From NCBI RefSeq assembly GCF_000689255.1, contig NZ_HG964446.1:1999191-2063190 (forward strand): a DNA stretch of 64,000 nucleotides. Direction: 5' to 3'. Below, in pieces: positions 10,259 through 18,771 of this stretch. The DNA is from Mycobacterium triplex. Lineage in GTDB: Bacteria > Actinomycetota > Actinomycetes > Mycobacteriales > Mycobacteriaceae. The translations under genes and the position numbers were made by a program. The notes under the pieces were generated by a model. It saw only the letters and a list, made by a program, of their open reading frames with translations. It searched no databases and was not told the origin of the DNA. Position 1 is the stretch's first letter; every line of letters starts with the position of its first letter.

Positions 10259-10750
10259 GTGGATCGAATACTTCATGTCCTGATCGGTAACCCGACCGGG
10301 GCCGTCGATGCCGCCGTCAAAACCTCGGCGCTGTTCCTCACGGCCGCAGTCCTGTTTCGCTTCATGGAGCGCCGCACCCTCGCCGAATTCGCTCCATTCG
10401 ACTGGATCGCTGCGGTCGCCGCCGGAGCCATCGTCGGTCGGGCTGCTACCGCCAGCGACACCTCGTGGCTCAACGCAAGTACGGCGCTCATCTGCCTTCT
10501 CGCGGCCCACGCGGTACTAGCGAGATTGCGCTTCATTCCGGGGATTCGGCGTTTCATCGATCCACCGCTGAAGGTGCTGATCCGCAACGGACACGTCGAC
10601 CGACGCAACCTGCGTCGGTGCGGACTAACCAGTGCCGATCTCGAAGCCGTGCTGCGACAGCACGGACACGAAACCTCCGATCGGATTCACCTCGCGGTCT
10701 TCGAAGCCAAAGGCGCGATTTCCGTTCTGGTAATGGATGGGAGCGGGTGA
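10259..10750 (+). CDS. DUF421 (YetF-like) membrane protein
   Basis: A 163-residue protein with two or three N-terminal membrane segments (about residues 20-36, 46-60 and 72-88) and a soluble C-terminal part containing PPLKVLIRNGHVDRRNLRRCGLTSADLEAVLRQHG, the usual DUF421 signature. GTG 10259 has GGAGG just upstream. Function is unknown; Bacillus relatives act in spore or membrane biology. It lies after the terminator and before convergent genes, so it is probably transcribed alone. Confidence 0.8.
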   Translation: MDRILHVLIGNPTGAVDAAVKTSALFLTAAVLFRFMERRTLAEFAPFDWIAAVAAGAIVGRAATASDTSWLNASTALICLLAAHAVLARLRFIPGIRRFIDPPLKVLIRNGHVDRRNLRRCGLTSADLEAVLRQHGHETSDRIHLAVFEAKGAISVLVMDGSG

Positions 10751-10907
10751 TCGGCATGGTCCTTGAGCTCGGTTCGATGGCTGCCGACGTTCGGGATAGT
10801 CGAAGTCCGGTCGGCGGTCAGCGTTACAAGCAAGTCGTCGGCCCGCATACCCGACAAACCTCAGGCATGTCCGCCCTTTCGAATTGCGTCGAGTCGGAAG
10901 GCCCCGA

Positions 10908-11312
10908 TCAGGTGCTGTCTGGATCCGCCGGCGCAGCGGGCCGCGACACGGGTCGCAGCAATCCCTGATACTGTCCGGCCACCAGGTCTTGGTATTCGGG
11001 ATGGCGCAGAATGTAGTCACCCGTGATCTTGCACCGCGGAATGACCGTGTGTCCGGCCTGCCGGATCAGCGTGAGCACACCACTGATCATCGCCGAGGAA
11101 ACGCCCCGCTCACGCCATTGCGTATCGACTTCGGTGGCCATCAACACGATATGGCCGCGGTAGCGCCGGTAGGGCTGCCGACCGATCACCTGGCCGCCTA
11201 CCGTGGCTTCGAACCGGCACTCTTGAGCGTTGTCGGTGATGATCGTCCGCAGCCCATCGTGGGCACTGCGTTCGATACTGCCCATGGGCCTTGGTGATTC
11301 ACTCACTATCAA
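10908..11312 (-). CDS. GNAT-type N-acetyltransferase-like protein
   Basis: About 134 residues of the short GNAT type. VDTQWRERGVSSAMISGVLTLIRQAG matches the acetyl-CoA loop (R/Q-x-x-G-x-G/A variant), and GDYILRHPEYQDLV is the usual C-terminal strand. The start is uncertain: TTG 11312 and GTG 11306 both follow GGAAGGG, and ATG 11285 is further in. It lies downstream of the DUF417 gene with a 66-bp gap and may share its promoter. Substrate is unknown. Confidence 0.7.
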   Translation of the reverse strand: MIVSESPRPMGSIERSAHDGLRTIITDNAQECRFEATVGGQVIGRQPYRRYRGHIVLMATEVDTQWRERGVSSAMISGVLTLIRQAGHTVIPRCKITGDYILRHPEYQDLVAGQYQGLLRPVSRPAAPADPDST

Positions 11313-11378
11313 GTGTCCCTTCCATGTCGTAACAGCCGGCCGCCATGTCGCGGCAAAGACGGAACCTACGCAACCTCA

Positions 11379-11906
11379 TCAGCGGGGGCGTGAGTCGATC
11401 TTGGCGAGCGTCGCCTGTCTGCGAGTTGCGTCTATCGCGTCCGCCAGCAGCCACAGCGCCAAGCCGAGGAGCGCAATGTCCTTCATCAAGAACTCCCCGT
11501 CGGCGGACAACACGGGAAAGCCACCAGCCGACGCCTCGCCGGTGCCGGGTGTCGTGATCATGAAGCTCAGTGTGGTCAGGAAGAATAGGGAGGCGAAGAT
11601 GCCGCCCACCACGGAAACCTTCGGGAACCACGGCTTGACGGCCAGCAGTGCGGCAGTAATCAATTCTACTGATCCGTTCAATCGACCAAAGGCGTCGATG
11701 GACATGATGTGGTAAACCCAACTCAAAAGGGGGCTATTGGCCACCCAGTGCGAAATACCGTGGGATTCATAGGAAGTGAACTTCATGGCGCCGAACCAGG
11801 CCAGGACTATGACTAGACCGTACCGTGCGAGCAGAGGCGCGATGCCGGTCGTTAGAGACTTCCCTGGGCCATCAGTCGTCATGGCGGTGGCCTCTTTCTG
11901 TGACAT
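11379..11906 (-). CDS. DUF417 (YkgB-like) membrane protein
   Basis: A 175-residue membrane protein with about four segments. ARYGLVIVLAWFGAMKFTSYE near residue 28, SPLLSWVYHI, and FLMKDIALLGLALWLLADA near 145 match the DUF417 family. AAAGGAGA lies before the ATG. E. coli relatives respond to reactive chlorine species (RclC), which fits an oxidative-stress setting, but function here is not known. Regulatory site copy 3 lies about 170 bp upstream in the same orientation. Confidence 0.85.
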   Translation of the reverse strand: MSQKEATAMTTDGPGKSLTTGIAPLLARYGLVIVLAWFGAMKFTSYESHGISHWVANSPLLSWVYHIMSIDAFGRLNGSVELITAALLAVKPWFPKVSVVGGIFASLFFLTTLSFMITTPGTGEASAGGFPVLSADGEFLMKDIALLGLALWLLADAIDATRRQATLAKIDSRPR

Positions 11907-12016
11907 GCGGTCTCCTTTTTGTGCATGTGTGTCCTTTCACCGCATCGGCTGCCGAACTCGCACTGCCTTCGATGGCGGCACGGTTGGTCGAGACGGTGAT
12001 TCAGGCGGTTCGCGAT

Positions 12017-12082
12017 CGCGGACTACTATCTCCGCGCAGGGGGTGAGTTGTCCTCATCCGCGCGCGCAATTCACCTGGGTGA
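12017..12082 (-). promoter_or_regulatory. Shared tripartite regulatory site, copy 3
   Basis: On the minus strand: TCACCCAGGTGA (12082-12071), 11-nt spacer, GGATGA-N7-TCACCC (12059-12041), then TAGTCCGCG at the position of the third box. It points to the DUF417 gene. The third box is the least conserved of the set. Confidence 0.75.
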
Positions 12083-12177
12083 GCTTGCACCTGATCGCGG
12101 ACTTCCCTGTTTCTACCGGCAGAACTGCGTGGAGCGCAGGCACGTCCAAACACTGACAATATCTGCCGGCAGGCGGA

Positions 12178-14757
12178 TTACAGCAGGCCGAGTTCTCGCG
12201 CCCGGCTGACCGCCGCGCTGCGGTGCTCGACGCCGAGTTTGCGGTATACGGCGCGCTGGTGGGTCTTCACAGTATTGAGCGAAACGTATAGCCGCGCACC
12301 GATTTCACGTCGCGACAACCTGGTGGGAAGTAAGCGAAGAACCTCAAGCTCCTTGGGAGTCAGCTCCTCGACGACCGCGACGTCGTTGCGCGAAGTCACC
12401 GTGACGCCCGTGCCCCGCTCGGCCGAACCGAACAGCGTCGAGTCGATGCCGGCGTCCGCGCACCCGCGCACCAGGGTGCCGACTTCTTCGAGGATGGCCT
12501 CTGCGGTGTCGTGGTCGCCGAGGTGCTCAGCGATCTCCGCCCTGACCAACAGCGTCTTGGCGACCTCGAGAATTGCCCCGCCTTGGCGGGCCGACCTGGC
12601 GGCTGTGTCGGCGGCGGCCGCTGCCGCGACCGAATTTCCTTGTATACGAAGGAGTTTGGCCGCAGCAAGGGACACCATCGTGTCCACGAGGTGTTCAGCA
12701 TCCGCCAGGTCCCGGGAGCTGCCGGAGGCGCGGCGGATGTCACGTTCGGCGGCTGCGGGCTGGCCATGTTCGGCCGAAATCAGCGCCAGATGACCCAACG
12801 CGTAGATGCGGGCGCGACGATCGCCCGCCTTTTCTGCGAGTTCCGCGGCCCGCCGGAAAGCGGCTTGTGCCTCGTGGGTGTTGCCCGAGAAGTACAGCGC
12901 GGACCCATAAATGCAGTAGGCGCTTGCTCGGCCAGGCGGCGCTTCCCCGAGATCGAGGGTGATCGCCCGGCGACCCTCCTCGAGCGCCGTGGCAACCTTT
13001 GCCGTCTTGAACGAGTGAACCGCGCGCAACACGACAACCTGAGCGCTGATGGCATCATCATCGGGCGGGGATCCGGTCTCGACTGCCTCGATCCACTCGG
13101 CGGCGTCATCGAGTTGACCCAGGCTTAGGGCGATCCAGGCGCGGGCCACGCTCAGCCGCGGATCCTGTAAAACGGCCTTTTCGGGAAGCAAATCCAGCAA
13201 GCCGGAGACCGTCGACACGCCGCCCCCGTTGAATTCGTCGACCCAGTCCGCGGCGATCAAATCGGCACTGCGCGCGATGTCACCGCCGGCGACCAAGTGG
13301 CGGACTGCCTCATCGATCAGTCCCTCGGTCTCGAACCAGGCCGCGGCTCGTCGGTGCAGATCCGCGACGAGATCGGGCTCGCTGCGCCGCAGCTCGGTGC
13401 GCAGCAGTTCCCGGAACAGCTGGTGATAGCGATACCAATGCCGCGATGTATCCAGGGGCACCACAAACAGGTTTTCGCGTTCGATCTTCTGCAAAACCGA
13501 GGCCGAGCCGGACGTTTGCAAGATCGCGTCGCACAGCTCACCGCTGAGTCGTCCCAAAACCGAGGTACGTAGCAAGAAACTCCGCAGCGGCGGTGGCTGG
13601 CCGTCGAGCACCTCGGCCATCAGGTAGTCGACGATATGACGGTTATCGCCCGCGAAGGTTCTGATGAACGCCGAGGCATCGGCACGCCCGGCGAGCGAAA
13701 GGGCGGCGAGATAGAGGCCGGCAGCCCACCCTTCGGTGCGTCGGTGCAGAAGCTGAACATCCGCATCAGGCAAGTCCAGCCCGAGGACATCGTTCAGCAG
13801 CTGGTCCGACTCAACAGCCCCGAAACGTAAATCGTCGGTTCGGACCTCGACGAGCTCGCCGCTGGCCCTTAGCCGAGCCAACGGCAATATCGGATCCGAT
13901 CGGGTGGACAACACCAGGTGAAGAGTTTCGGGAATACGGCTGATGAAGAATGCAAGCTGCTCATGGACCGCTCGACTTACCACCAGGTTGTAGTCATCGA
14001 GGATGAGCACCATCGGGCTGGCGATCGTGTCCAGATCGTTCAACAGGGTAGGCAGCACGACCTGCACCGGATCGGCGCCCATCGCAAGGAGTTCGACCGC
14101 GCGAGCCCCCACCCCGGGACTGATCTTCTGCAGCGCGGCTAACACATACATCCAGAACCACACCGGGTCGTTGTCGGAGGAATCAAGCGAAAGCCAACCG
14201 AATCGCTGGTCCTCGCTTGCACCCAGGGCCCACTGCGCCAGTAGCGTCGTCTTGCCCCATCCCGCCGGCGCACTCAATAGGGTCAGCTTGCGCAGGCGTC
14301 CCGCCGACAGTGCGTCTAGCAGGGCGGCCCGCTGAACGAGCTGGGCCCCGACGGCCGGGACATGCAGCTTGGTGGCGAGCAAAACTGCTCGCGCAGCGCC
14401 TTCTCCGCCGCCGCTACCGGTGCGTCCATCTGAGCCGGTCATGTCCGAACTCCAGGAATTCGTTGAACCCAGCGGCTGAGCGAAAACATTCGGCATCGCG
14501 CCCTGGGTCGCCGCCGCTGGCTTCTCGGCATCCCAGTTGTTCTCTGCGGAGTCGGGCGGGCTCGTTCTGCGCTGCGATCGGGCAGGACTCCCAATTGCCT
14601 TGGGTGAACTGGTGATCGCCGACCCCATTGAATCAGACGCGTTCTCTGCCACTATCTCCGGCGCACGCTGGCGGTGGCCGTTTGGGCTTGCCGATTCGCA
14701 TCCCGCCAACGGCTCAATGTTTGTTTCGTGAGCCGCGCTCACGCCGTGCCCGCTCAC
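12178..14757 (-). CDS. MalT-like LuxR-family transcriptional regulator
   Basis: An ATP-dependent regulator of about 859 residues of the MalT/LAL type. After a Ser/Gly-rich lead of about 115 residues comes LLATKLHVPAV, Walker A SAPAGWGKTTLL, Walker B MVLILDDYNLV, TPR-like helical repeats, and a C-terminal LuxR helix-turn-helix (LTPKELEVLRLL, SRREIGARLYVSLNTVKTH). The start is set at GTG 14757 because GGGGAG lies 7 nt upstream and the codon overlaps the stop of the preceding small ORF (GTGA); the open frame continues to 14952 without a better start. Translational coupling to two small ORFs is clear in the sequence. The ligand is unknown. It is a candidate regulator of the shared sites. Confidence 0.85.
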   Translation of the reverse strand: MSGHGVSAAHETNIEPLAGCESASPNGHRQRAPEIVAENASDSMGSAITSSPKAIGSPARSQRRTSPPDSAENNWDAEKPAAATQGAMPNVFAQPLGSTNSWSSDMTGSDGRTGSGGGEGAARAVLLATKLHVPAVGAQLVQRAALLDALSAGRLRKLTLLSAPAGWGKTTLLAQWALGASEDQRFGWLSLDSSDNDPVWFWMYVLAALQKISPGVGARAVELLAMGADPVQVVLPTLLNDLDTIASPMVLILDDYNLVVSRAVHEQLAFFISRIPETLHLVLSTRSDPILPLARLRASGELVEVRTDDLRFGAVESDQLLNDVLGLDLPDADVQLLHRRTEGWAAGLYLAALSLAGRADASAFIRTFAGDNRHIVDYLMAEVLDGQPPPLRSFLLRTSVLGRLSGELCDAILQTSGSASVLQKIERENLFVVPLDTSRHWYRYHQLFRELLRTELRRSEPDLVADLHRRAAAWFETEGLIDEAVRHLVAGGDIARSADLIAADWVDEFNGGGVSTVSGLLDLLPEKAVLQDPRLSVARAWIALSLGQLDDAAEWIEAVETGSPPDDDAISAQVVVLRAVHSFKTAKVATALEEGRRAITLDLGEAPPGRASAYCIYGSALYFSGNTHEAQAAFRRAAELAEKAGDRRARIYALGHLALISAEHGQPAAAERDIRRASGSSRDLADAEHLVDTMVSLAAAKLLRIQGNSVAAAAAADTAARSARQGGAILEVAKTLLVRAEIAEHLGDHDTAEAILEEVGTLVRGCADAGIDSTLFGSAERGTGVTVTSRNDVAVVEELTPKELEVLRLLPTRLSRREIGARLYVSLNTVKTHQRAVYRKLGVEHRSAAVSRARELGLL

Positions 14758-14984
14758 CGTATTTCTCCCCTTTTTGCATCGGTGTATTGGCTCCGGCGAC
14801 CCATGACACCGCCCAGGGCGGCGAGTAAGCGTCGCAGCATGAGGGCAAAAAGCGTCTGCAGATCGCGCCCCACCCAGTACCGGACATCGGTGGTCCCAGA
14901 CTGCCGCAACCCGAATGGAGTCTCGTGGACAGCGCGTTTGGGCCTGTCCCATCCCAACTCGGCAGCAACCGACCGCGATGTCAT
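14754..14984 (-). CDS. 76-residue ORF coupled to the LuxR gene
   Basis: The ATG at 14984 overlaps the stop of the upstream 70-residue ORF (ATGA), and its TGA overlaps the GTG of the LuxR gene (GTGA). The C-terminal half contains LFALMLRRLLAALGGVMG. Closely similar stretches occur in the 27-residue ORF at 15354-15437 and in degenerate form at 18646. It may be a leader or coupling peptide or a small regulator partner. No known family is recognised. Confidence 0.5.
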   Translation of the reverse strand: MTSRSVAAELGWDRPKRAVHETPFGLRQSGTTDVRYWVGRDLQTLFALMLRRLLAALGGVMGRRSQYTDAKRGEIR

Positions 14985-15193
14985 GCTGCTACCTGGACTT
15001 TGACCGACAGATAGTCGGCTATGCCGTATGTTGCAGGCCAGTCACCGTCGCGCACGGCTCGGCTGAGTTCTTCTGCCAATGGACTGCAGGCGCCCAACTC
15101 GGCCAGCCATGAGGCCACCGTCGGCGCGATGCGATCTGCTTGGACGCGTACGGTACGGCCATGTAGGCGATCGGTCAGCTGATAGACAGTCAT
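14981..15193 (-). CDS. Small protein, first of a coupled trio
   Basis: 70 residues beginning MTVYQLTDRLHGRTVRVQ and containing IAPTVASWLAELGACSPLAEELSRAV. No membrane segment or known motif. ATG 15193 is preceded by GAAAGG; an in-frame GTG at 15217 is possible. Its stop overlaps the next start (ATGA), so it, the 76-residue ORF and the LuxR regulator form one translational unit. Function unknown. Confidence 0.6.
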   Translation of the reverse strand: MTVYQLTDRLHGRTVRVQADRIAPTVASWLAELGACSPLAEELSRAVRDGDWPATYGIADYLSVKVQVAA

Positions 15194-15353
15194 TCCCCCA
15201 TGCCTTTCGCTGGTCACGTTTGGTTGTTGCGCCGCATCGGGTGCTTTTGCCGGGATGGGCGGCGTCGGATCTCCTTACAGCCGAGCCGCCTTCGTGATCG
15301 ACGGCGTGTGCCGTCGCTGCCTCCCCGTCACTCTTCCGATCCGGTCCGGTGTA

Positions 15354-15437
15354 TTAGCTGTCGAGATCCATGACACCGCCGCGGGCGGCAAGTGAGCGTC
15401 TCAACATGAGGTGAGTGAGCGTCTCAAACTGAGACAC
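15354..15437 (-). CDS. 27-residue ORF with strong ribosome site
   Basis: GTG at 15437 lies four bases after GGGAGG, a very good Shine-Dalgarno. The peptide contains THLMLRRSLAARGGVMDLDS, nearly the same as part of the coupled ORF at 14754-14984. It sits between the second LuxR gene and the small trio, same strand. Conservation of both ribosome site and peptide argues that it is translated. It could be a leader peptide. Confidence 0.45.
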   Translation of the reverse strand: MSQFETLTHLMLRRSLAARGGVMDLDS

Positions 15438-15657
15438 GTTTCCTCCCTTGGCCTCGACGTCGGCGTAGTAGACGATTCGTCGGCCCGTCTCGAGCAAGGA
15501 TTTCGTTAATGAGCAAAGGATGCGACAGGGTGTTCCGCGTTCGCATCGGCCGATGCCTAGTCGGTGCACCTAGCACATTGACTAGTCATTGGTCGCCGTC
15601 CGCCAGACTGGCTGGTCAATGGCGGCGCGCCCGTGCCCACGTGTATCCCTAGGCAGG

Positions 15658-18357
15658 TCAAGGAAGCTGGCTGCGTGAGGTGATGCCGAGTTTGGTGAAG
15701 ACTTTGCTCAGGTGATATTGGACCGTTTTGGCACTGATGAAAAGGCGCGCGCCGATTTCGGGGTTGGTCAGTCCCGCTGCGGCGAGCCGCGCGACCTGTT
15801 CTTCTTGCGGGGTGAGTTGGGCGCTGGTGGTGGGTGTGCGTGATCGAGCGGTTTCGCCGGTGGCCAGCAGCTCGCGGCGGGCACGTTCGGCGAAGGCGGC
15901 CATGCCCATGGTGTCGAACATGTCGTGGGCGGTGCGTAGTTGTACTCGTGCGTCGGTGCGGCGGCGCTGTCGTCGCAGCCATTCGCCGTAGAGCAGGTGG
16001 GTGCGGGCCAGTTCGACGCGCAGGCGGGTGCGGGCAAGGCGCTCAATCGCCTCGCAATACAGCGGTTCGGCGTCGGCGGCGAGTAGCGCGCGGGAGCGTG
16101 CCTCGATGCCCAGCGCCCAATCGGTGCCACTGGTGCGGGTCATTTCGCAGAGCCGCGCGAGGGCGCCAGCCGCGATGTCCGGCGCACCGTTGCGCGCGGC
16201 AGCCTCAACCAGCTCGACCGTTCCCCAAGCCGATACGCCGATGTCAGTAGGGTGTTCGGCGGCGCGTTGCGCGGCGGTCATCGCTTTGTCGTAGTTGGCG
16301 AGGCCGTTGTTGAGGACCGCCTCCGCCCACTCGGCAATGGTCAGCCCGACCCCTTCGCCGCGCCGTATGACGTCTTTCGTGATGGCGCCGATCAACATCG
16401 ATGCCTCGCCTTCGCGGCCGCGAAACGCGGCGAGGCCCAACACGGCGCGGGGAGCGACGACGGTGTCGCCAGTCACCTCGGTGATCGTTTCAGTTTCGTG
16501 AATCAGCGATTCGGCAGCGCTCAATTCGCCGACAAACAGCAGCATCACCGCACGCGAAATCAACGCGAACGGCAGCTCAGTCAGCGCTCCGGCGGCGCGG
16601 GCCAGGTCGATGTGATGCGCCGAGACGATATCCCAGCTCTCGTCATCCCAGACGTGCAATGCGGCGATACCAGCCAGCCAAAGCCAACGCAGCTCGTCGT
16701 CGGCAGACTTTTTTCGGCGGGCAGCCTTGACCGCACGGCGCAAAGGCGGCACACCCGCCGCATATCCGCCGGTGAAGTATGCGCCAAAACCATCGAGAAG
16801 CAGGTCGGCCAGGCGCGGGGTTGCCGGCTGCGGAGCCGCTTCAGCCGCGCGCGCGATTTCGAGAACGCCGCCACCTACTGCCAACCGGGCGGCGAACATC
16901 GCCGCGCCCAGAGCCTCCAGGTAAGTCGCGCGGCAGAGCGCGTCATCGATGGGCTCAAGCCGTTGGGCGGCCTTGAGCAGCAGTGGTGGTGCATCGCTGC
17001 CCCGGTTGGTGACGAAGGCCAACTGTGCGCGGATCAGGTCGGCGTGGGCGTGCTGCAAATCGCTGAGCGGCCCGGCGTCGGCCACGGCGAGAAGATGCAC
17101 CGCCGCGTCGAAGGCACCCGCTCGCACCTTTGCCGACGCTGCGGCCAACGCCCGCGCACTCCGTTGAGCAGGTTCCAGCGTCAGCATGGTCGCGCGTTCG
17201 AGGAAAGCGGCCGCCGCTGCGAATCCTCCGCGTGCCTGGGCGCGGTCGGCCGAGCGCTCGAGTTCTTCGGCGACGTCCTCGTCCGGTCCGGCGGTCGCCT
17301 CGGCCCGATGCCAGGCGCGGCGGTCGGGTTCGCTATCCGGATCTGTCACATCGGCCAAGGCGCGGTGCACCGTCCGTTTGTCTTGAACGGGCGCAGACTG
17401 GTATATGGCCGAACGCACCAGCGGATGTCGGAATCGCACTCGGGTACCGAAGTCGACCAACCCATCCTCGGTAGCGGGTGCGGCGGCGTCGGTGCCAATG
17501 TCAAGCTGGCCGGCCGCTCGCCACAATAGGATCGGGTCGCCGGTCGGCTCGGCGGCCGCGATCAGCAGCAGTCGTCTGGTCTCCTCGGGCAAAGCGGCCG
17601 TGCGGCGCTGAAAGCTCTCTTCGATGCGACTGGAAAGCCTTAGCGCACTGGGCATCCCGAATCCGCCGGCCAGCTCGTTATCTGCGAGTCCGCGAGGCAG
17701 CTCCATGAGTGCAAGCGGATTGCCGCGCGTCTCTGCGACCAGCTGATCACGGACCCGCTCATCCAACGGCGCGGCCCACGCTCGGTCCAGCAGCGCCCGG
17801 GCATCGCCGTCGCGTAGTCCGCCGACTTCCAGACTCGGCAACTTGGCCAGTTCTGGCTTGATGACGCGTGTCGCCATGATCAAAGCCACCGGTTCGACGG
17901 CCAGTCGTCGGGCCAGAAATCCGAGTATCTGCGCTGAGGCGTTATCGAGCCACTGCAGGTCGTCGATCAAGCAGACCAAAGGCCGGTCCTCAGCGGCATC
18001 GGAAAACAGGCTCAGCACGGCGAGCCCGATCACCAGCCGGTCGGGAGCGGGGCCCGCGCTCATCCCGAATGCGATGCTCAGTGCATCCCGCTGCGGTGCC
18101 GGGATGTGGTCGAGGCGATGCAGCAGCGGCGCGCACAGCTGGTGCAGCGCAGCATAGGCGAGTTCCATCTCGGATTCGACGCCGGCGGCGCGGACCACTC
18201 GGCAGCCCCCGGCCTGCTGTGCCACATAGTCCGTCAACGCCGACTTGCCGACGCCCGGATCACCGTGGAGGACCAGTACCCGGCTTTGGCCCGACCCGAC
18301 GTCGTGCAGCACTGAGTCGAGCAGGGTGCGCTCGGCGAATCGGTCGATCAGCTCCAT
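15658..18357 (-). CDS. Large ATP-binding LuxR (LAL) transcriptional regulator
   Basis: An STAND-type regulator of about 899 residues. Walker A LHGDPGVGKSAL is near residue 30, Walker B VCLIDDLQWLD near 125, then long helical repeats rich in Ala/Glu, and a C-terminal LuxR helix-turn-helix from LTPQEEQVARLAAAGLTNPEIG to AKTVQYHLSKVFTKLG. ATG 18357 is used; an in-frame TTG at 18366 is also possible. Its 3' end is duplicated as a relic at 18479-18538. Ligand and targets are unknown. The divergent neighbour is the AcoR-like regulator. Confidence 0.87.
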   Translation of the reverse strand: MELIDRFAERTLLDSVLHDVGSGQSRVLVLHGDPGVGKSALTDYVAQQAGGCRVVRAAGVESEMELAYAALHQLCAPLLHRLDHIPAPQRDALSIAFGMSAGPAPDRLVIGLAVLSLFSDAAEDRPLVCLIDDLQWLDNASAQILGFLARRLAVEPVALIMATRVIKPELAKLPSLEVGGLRDGDARALLDRAWAAPLDERVRDQLVAETRGNPLALMELPRGLADNELAGGFGMPSALRLSSRIEESFQRRTAALPEETRRLLLIAAAEPTGDPILLWRAAGQLDIGTDAAAPATEDGLVDFGTRVRFRHPLVRSAIYQSAPVQDKRTVHRALADVTDPDSEPDRRAWHRAEATAGPDEDVAEELERSADRAQARGGFAAAAAFLERATMLTLEPAQRSARALAAASAKVRAGAFDAAVHLLAVADAGPLSDLQHAHADLIRAQLAFVTNRGSDAPPLLLKAAQRLEPIDDALCRATYLEALGAAMFAARLAVGGGVLEIARAAEAAPQPATPRLADLLLDGFGAYFTGGYAAGVPPLRRAVKAARRKKSADDELRWLWLAGIAALHVWDDESWDIVSAHHIDLARAAGALTELPFALISRAVMLLFVGELSAAESLIHETETITEVTGDTVVAPRAVLGLAAFRGREGEASMLIGAITKDVIRRGEGVGLTIAEWAEAVLNNGLANYDKAMTAAQRAAEHPTDIGVSAWGTVELVEAAARNGAPDIAAGALARLCEMTRTSGTDWALGIEARSRALLAADAEPLYCEAIERLARTRLRVELARTHLLYGEWLRRQRRRTDARVQLRTAHDMFDTMGMAAFAERARRELLATGETARSRTPTTSAQLTPQEEQVARLAAAGLTNPEIGARLFISAKTVQYHLSKVFTKLGITSRSQLP

Positions 18358-18478
18358 TTCACCCAAATAGTCGCACTAGTCGCCGCCGCTGACGAATGCG
18401 CGCTCTTCGCTGAGCCGGGCCGCGCCAAAGCCCGCGACGTGCGTCTGCGCTGCGGCGACGCTAGCGAAATGCCGTCTG

Positions 18479-18538
18479 CAGCTGGCTGCGTCAGCTGACG
18501 CCAAGCTTGGTAAAAACTTTGCTCAGGTGATACTGGCC
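18479..18538 (-). pseudogene. Relic of a LuxR helix-turn-helix 3' end
   Basis: The minus strand still reads QYHLSKVFTKLG, and the DNA matches the 3' end of the neighbouring LuxR gene (about 15662-15719) nearly base for base. There is no body upstream: the open frame ends within about 70 codons. I read it as the remains of a third LuxR gene, mostly deleted, or of a recombination between copies. Confidence 0.7.
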
Positions 18539-18645
18539 AATCAGGTCCATGGCACGCAGATGGTCGCATCTTTCTCCGCAACGGAGTTGTGGAAGATCCC
18601 CAGATGCCGCTGCCTGCGTACCCGTCATGTCGTCCGGTCCGGTGA

Positions 18646-18705
18646 TTAACTGACGTGACACATGACACCGCCGCGGACGTATACTGAACACCTCATTCTG
18701 AGCAG
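18646..18705 (-). pseudogene. Degenerate copy of the small-leader repeat
   Basis: The minus strand carries GGCGGTGTCATG and surrounding bases matching the ends of the 27- and 76-residue ORFs (15354, 14754). Translation in one frame gives VRGGVMCHVS, but the LMLRR part is altered. With the LuxR relic 110 bp further along it suggests a decayed leader-plus-regulator cassette. Confidence 0.5.
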
Positions 18706-18771
18706 GCTTGCGCGTTTCAACCAAAGGACGCCGGTATTCGGGGGCGGGCTGCACCGCGCGGTCGGAGCGAG

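Larger units (their letters stand above)
18358..18771. other. 414-bp gap between divergent regulators
   Basis: Besides the two relics above, this stretch must hold the promoters of the LuxR gene (minus) and the AcoR-like gene (plus). No copy of the shared tripartite site is present. A single TCACCC lies next to the LuxR start. Confidence 0.5.

Noticed and set aside
16252..17529. A 425-codon plus-strand frame inside the second LuxR gene
   Set aside because: Antisense shadow of a well-supported gene with clear motifs.
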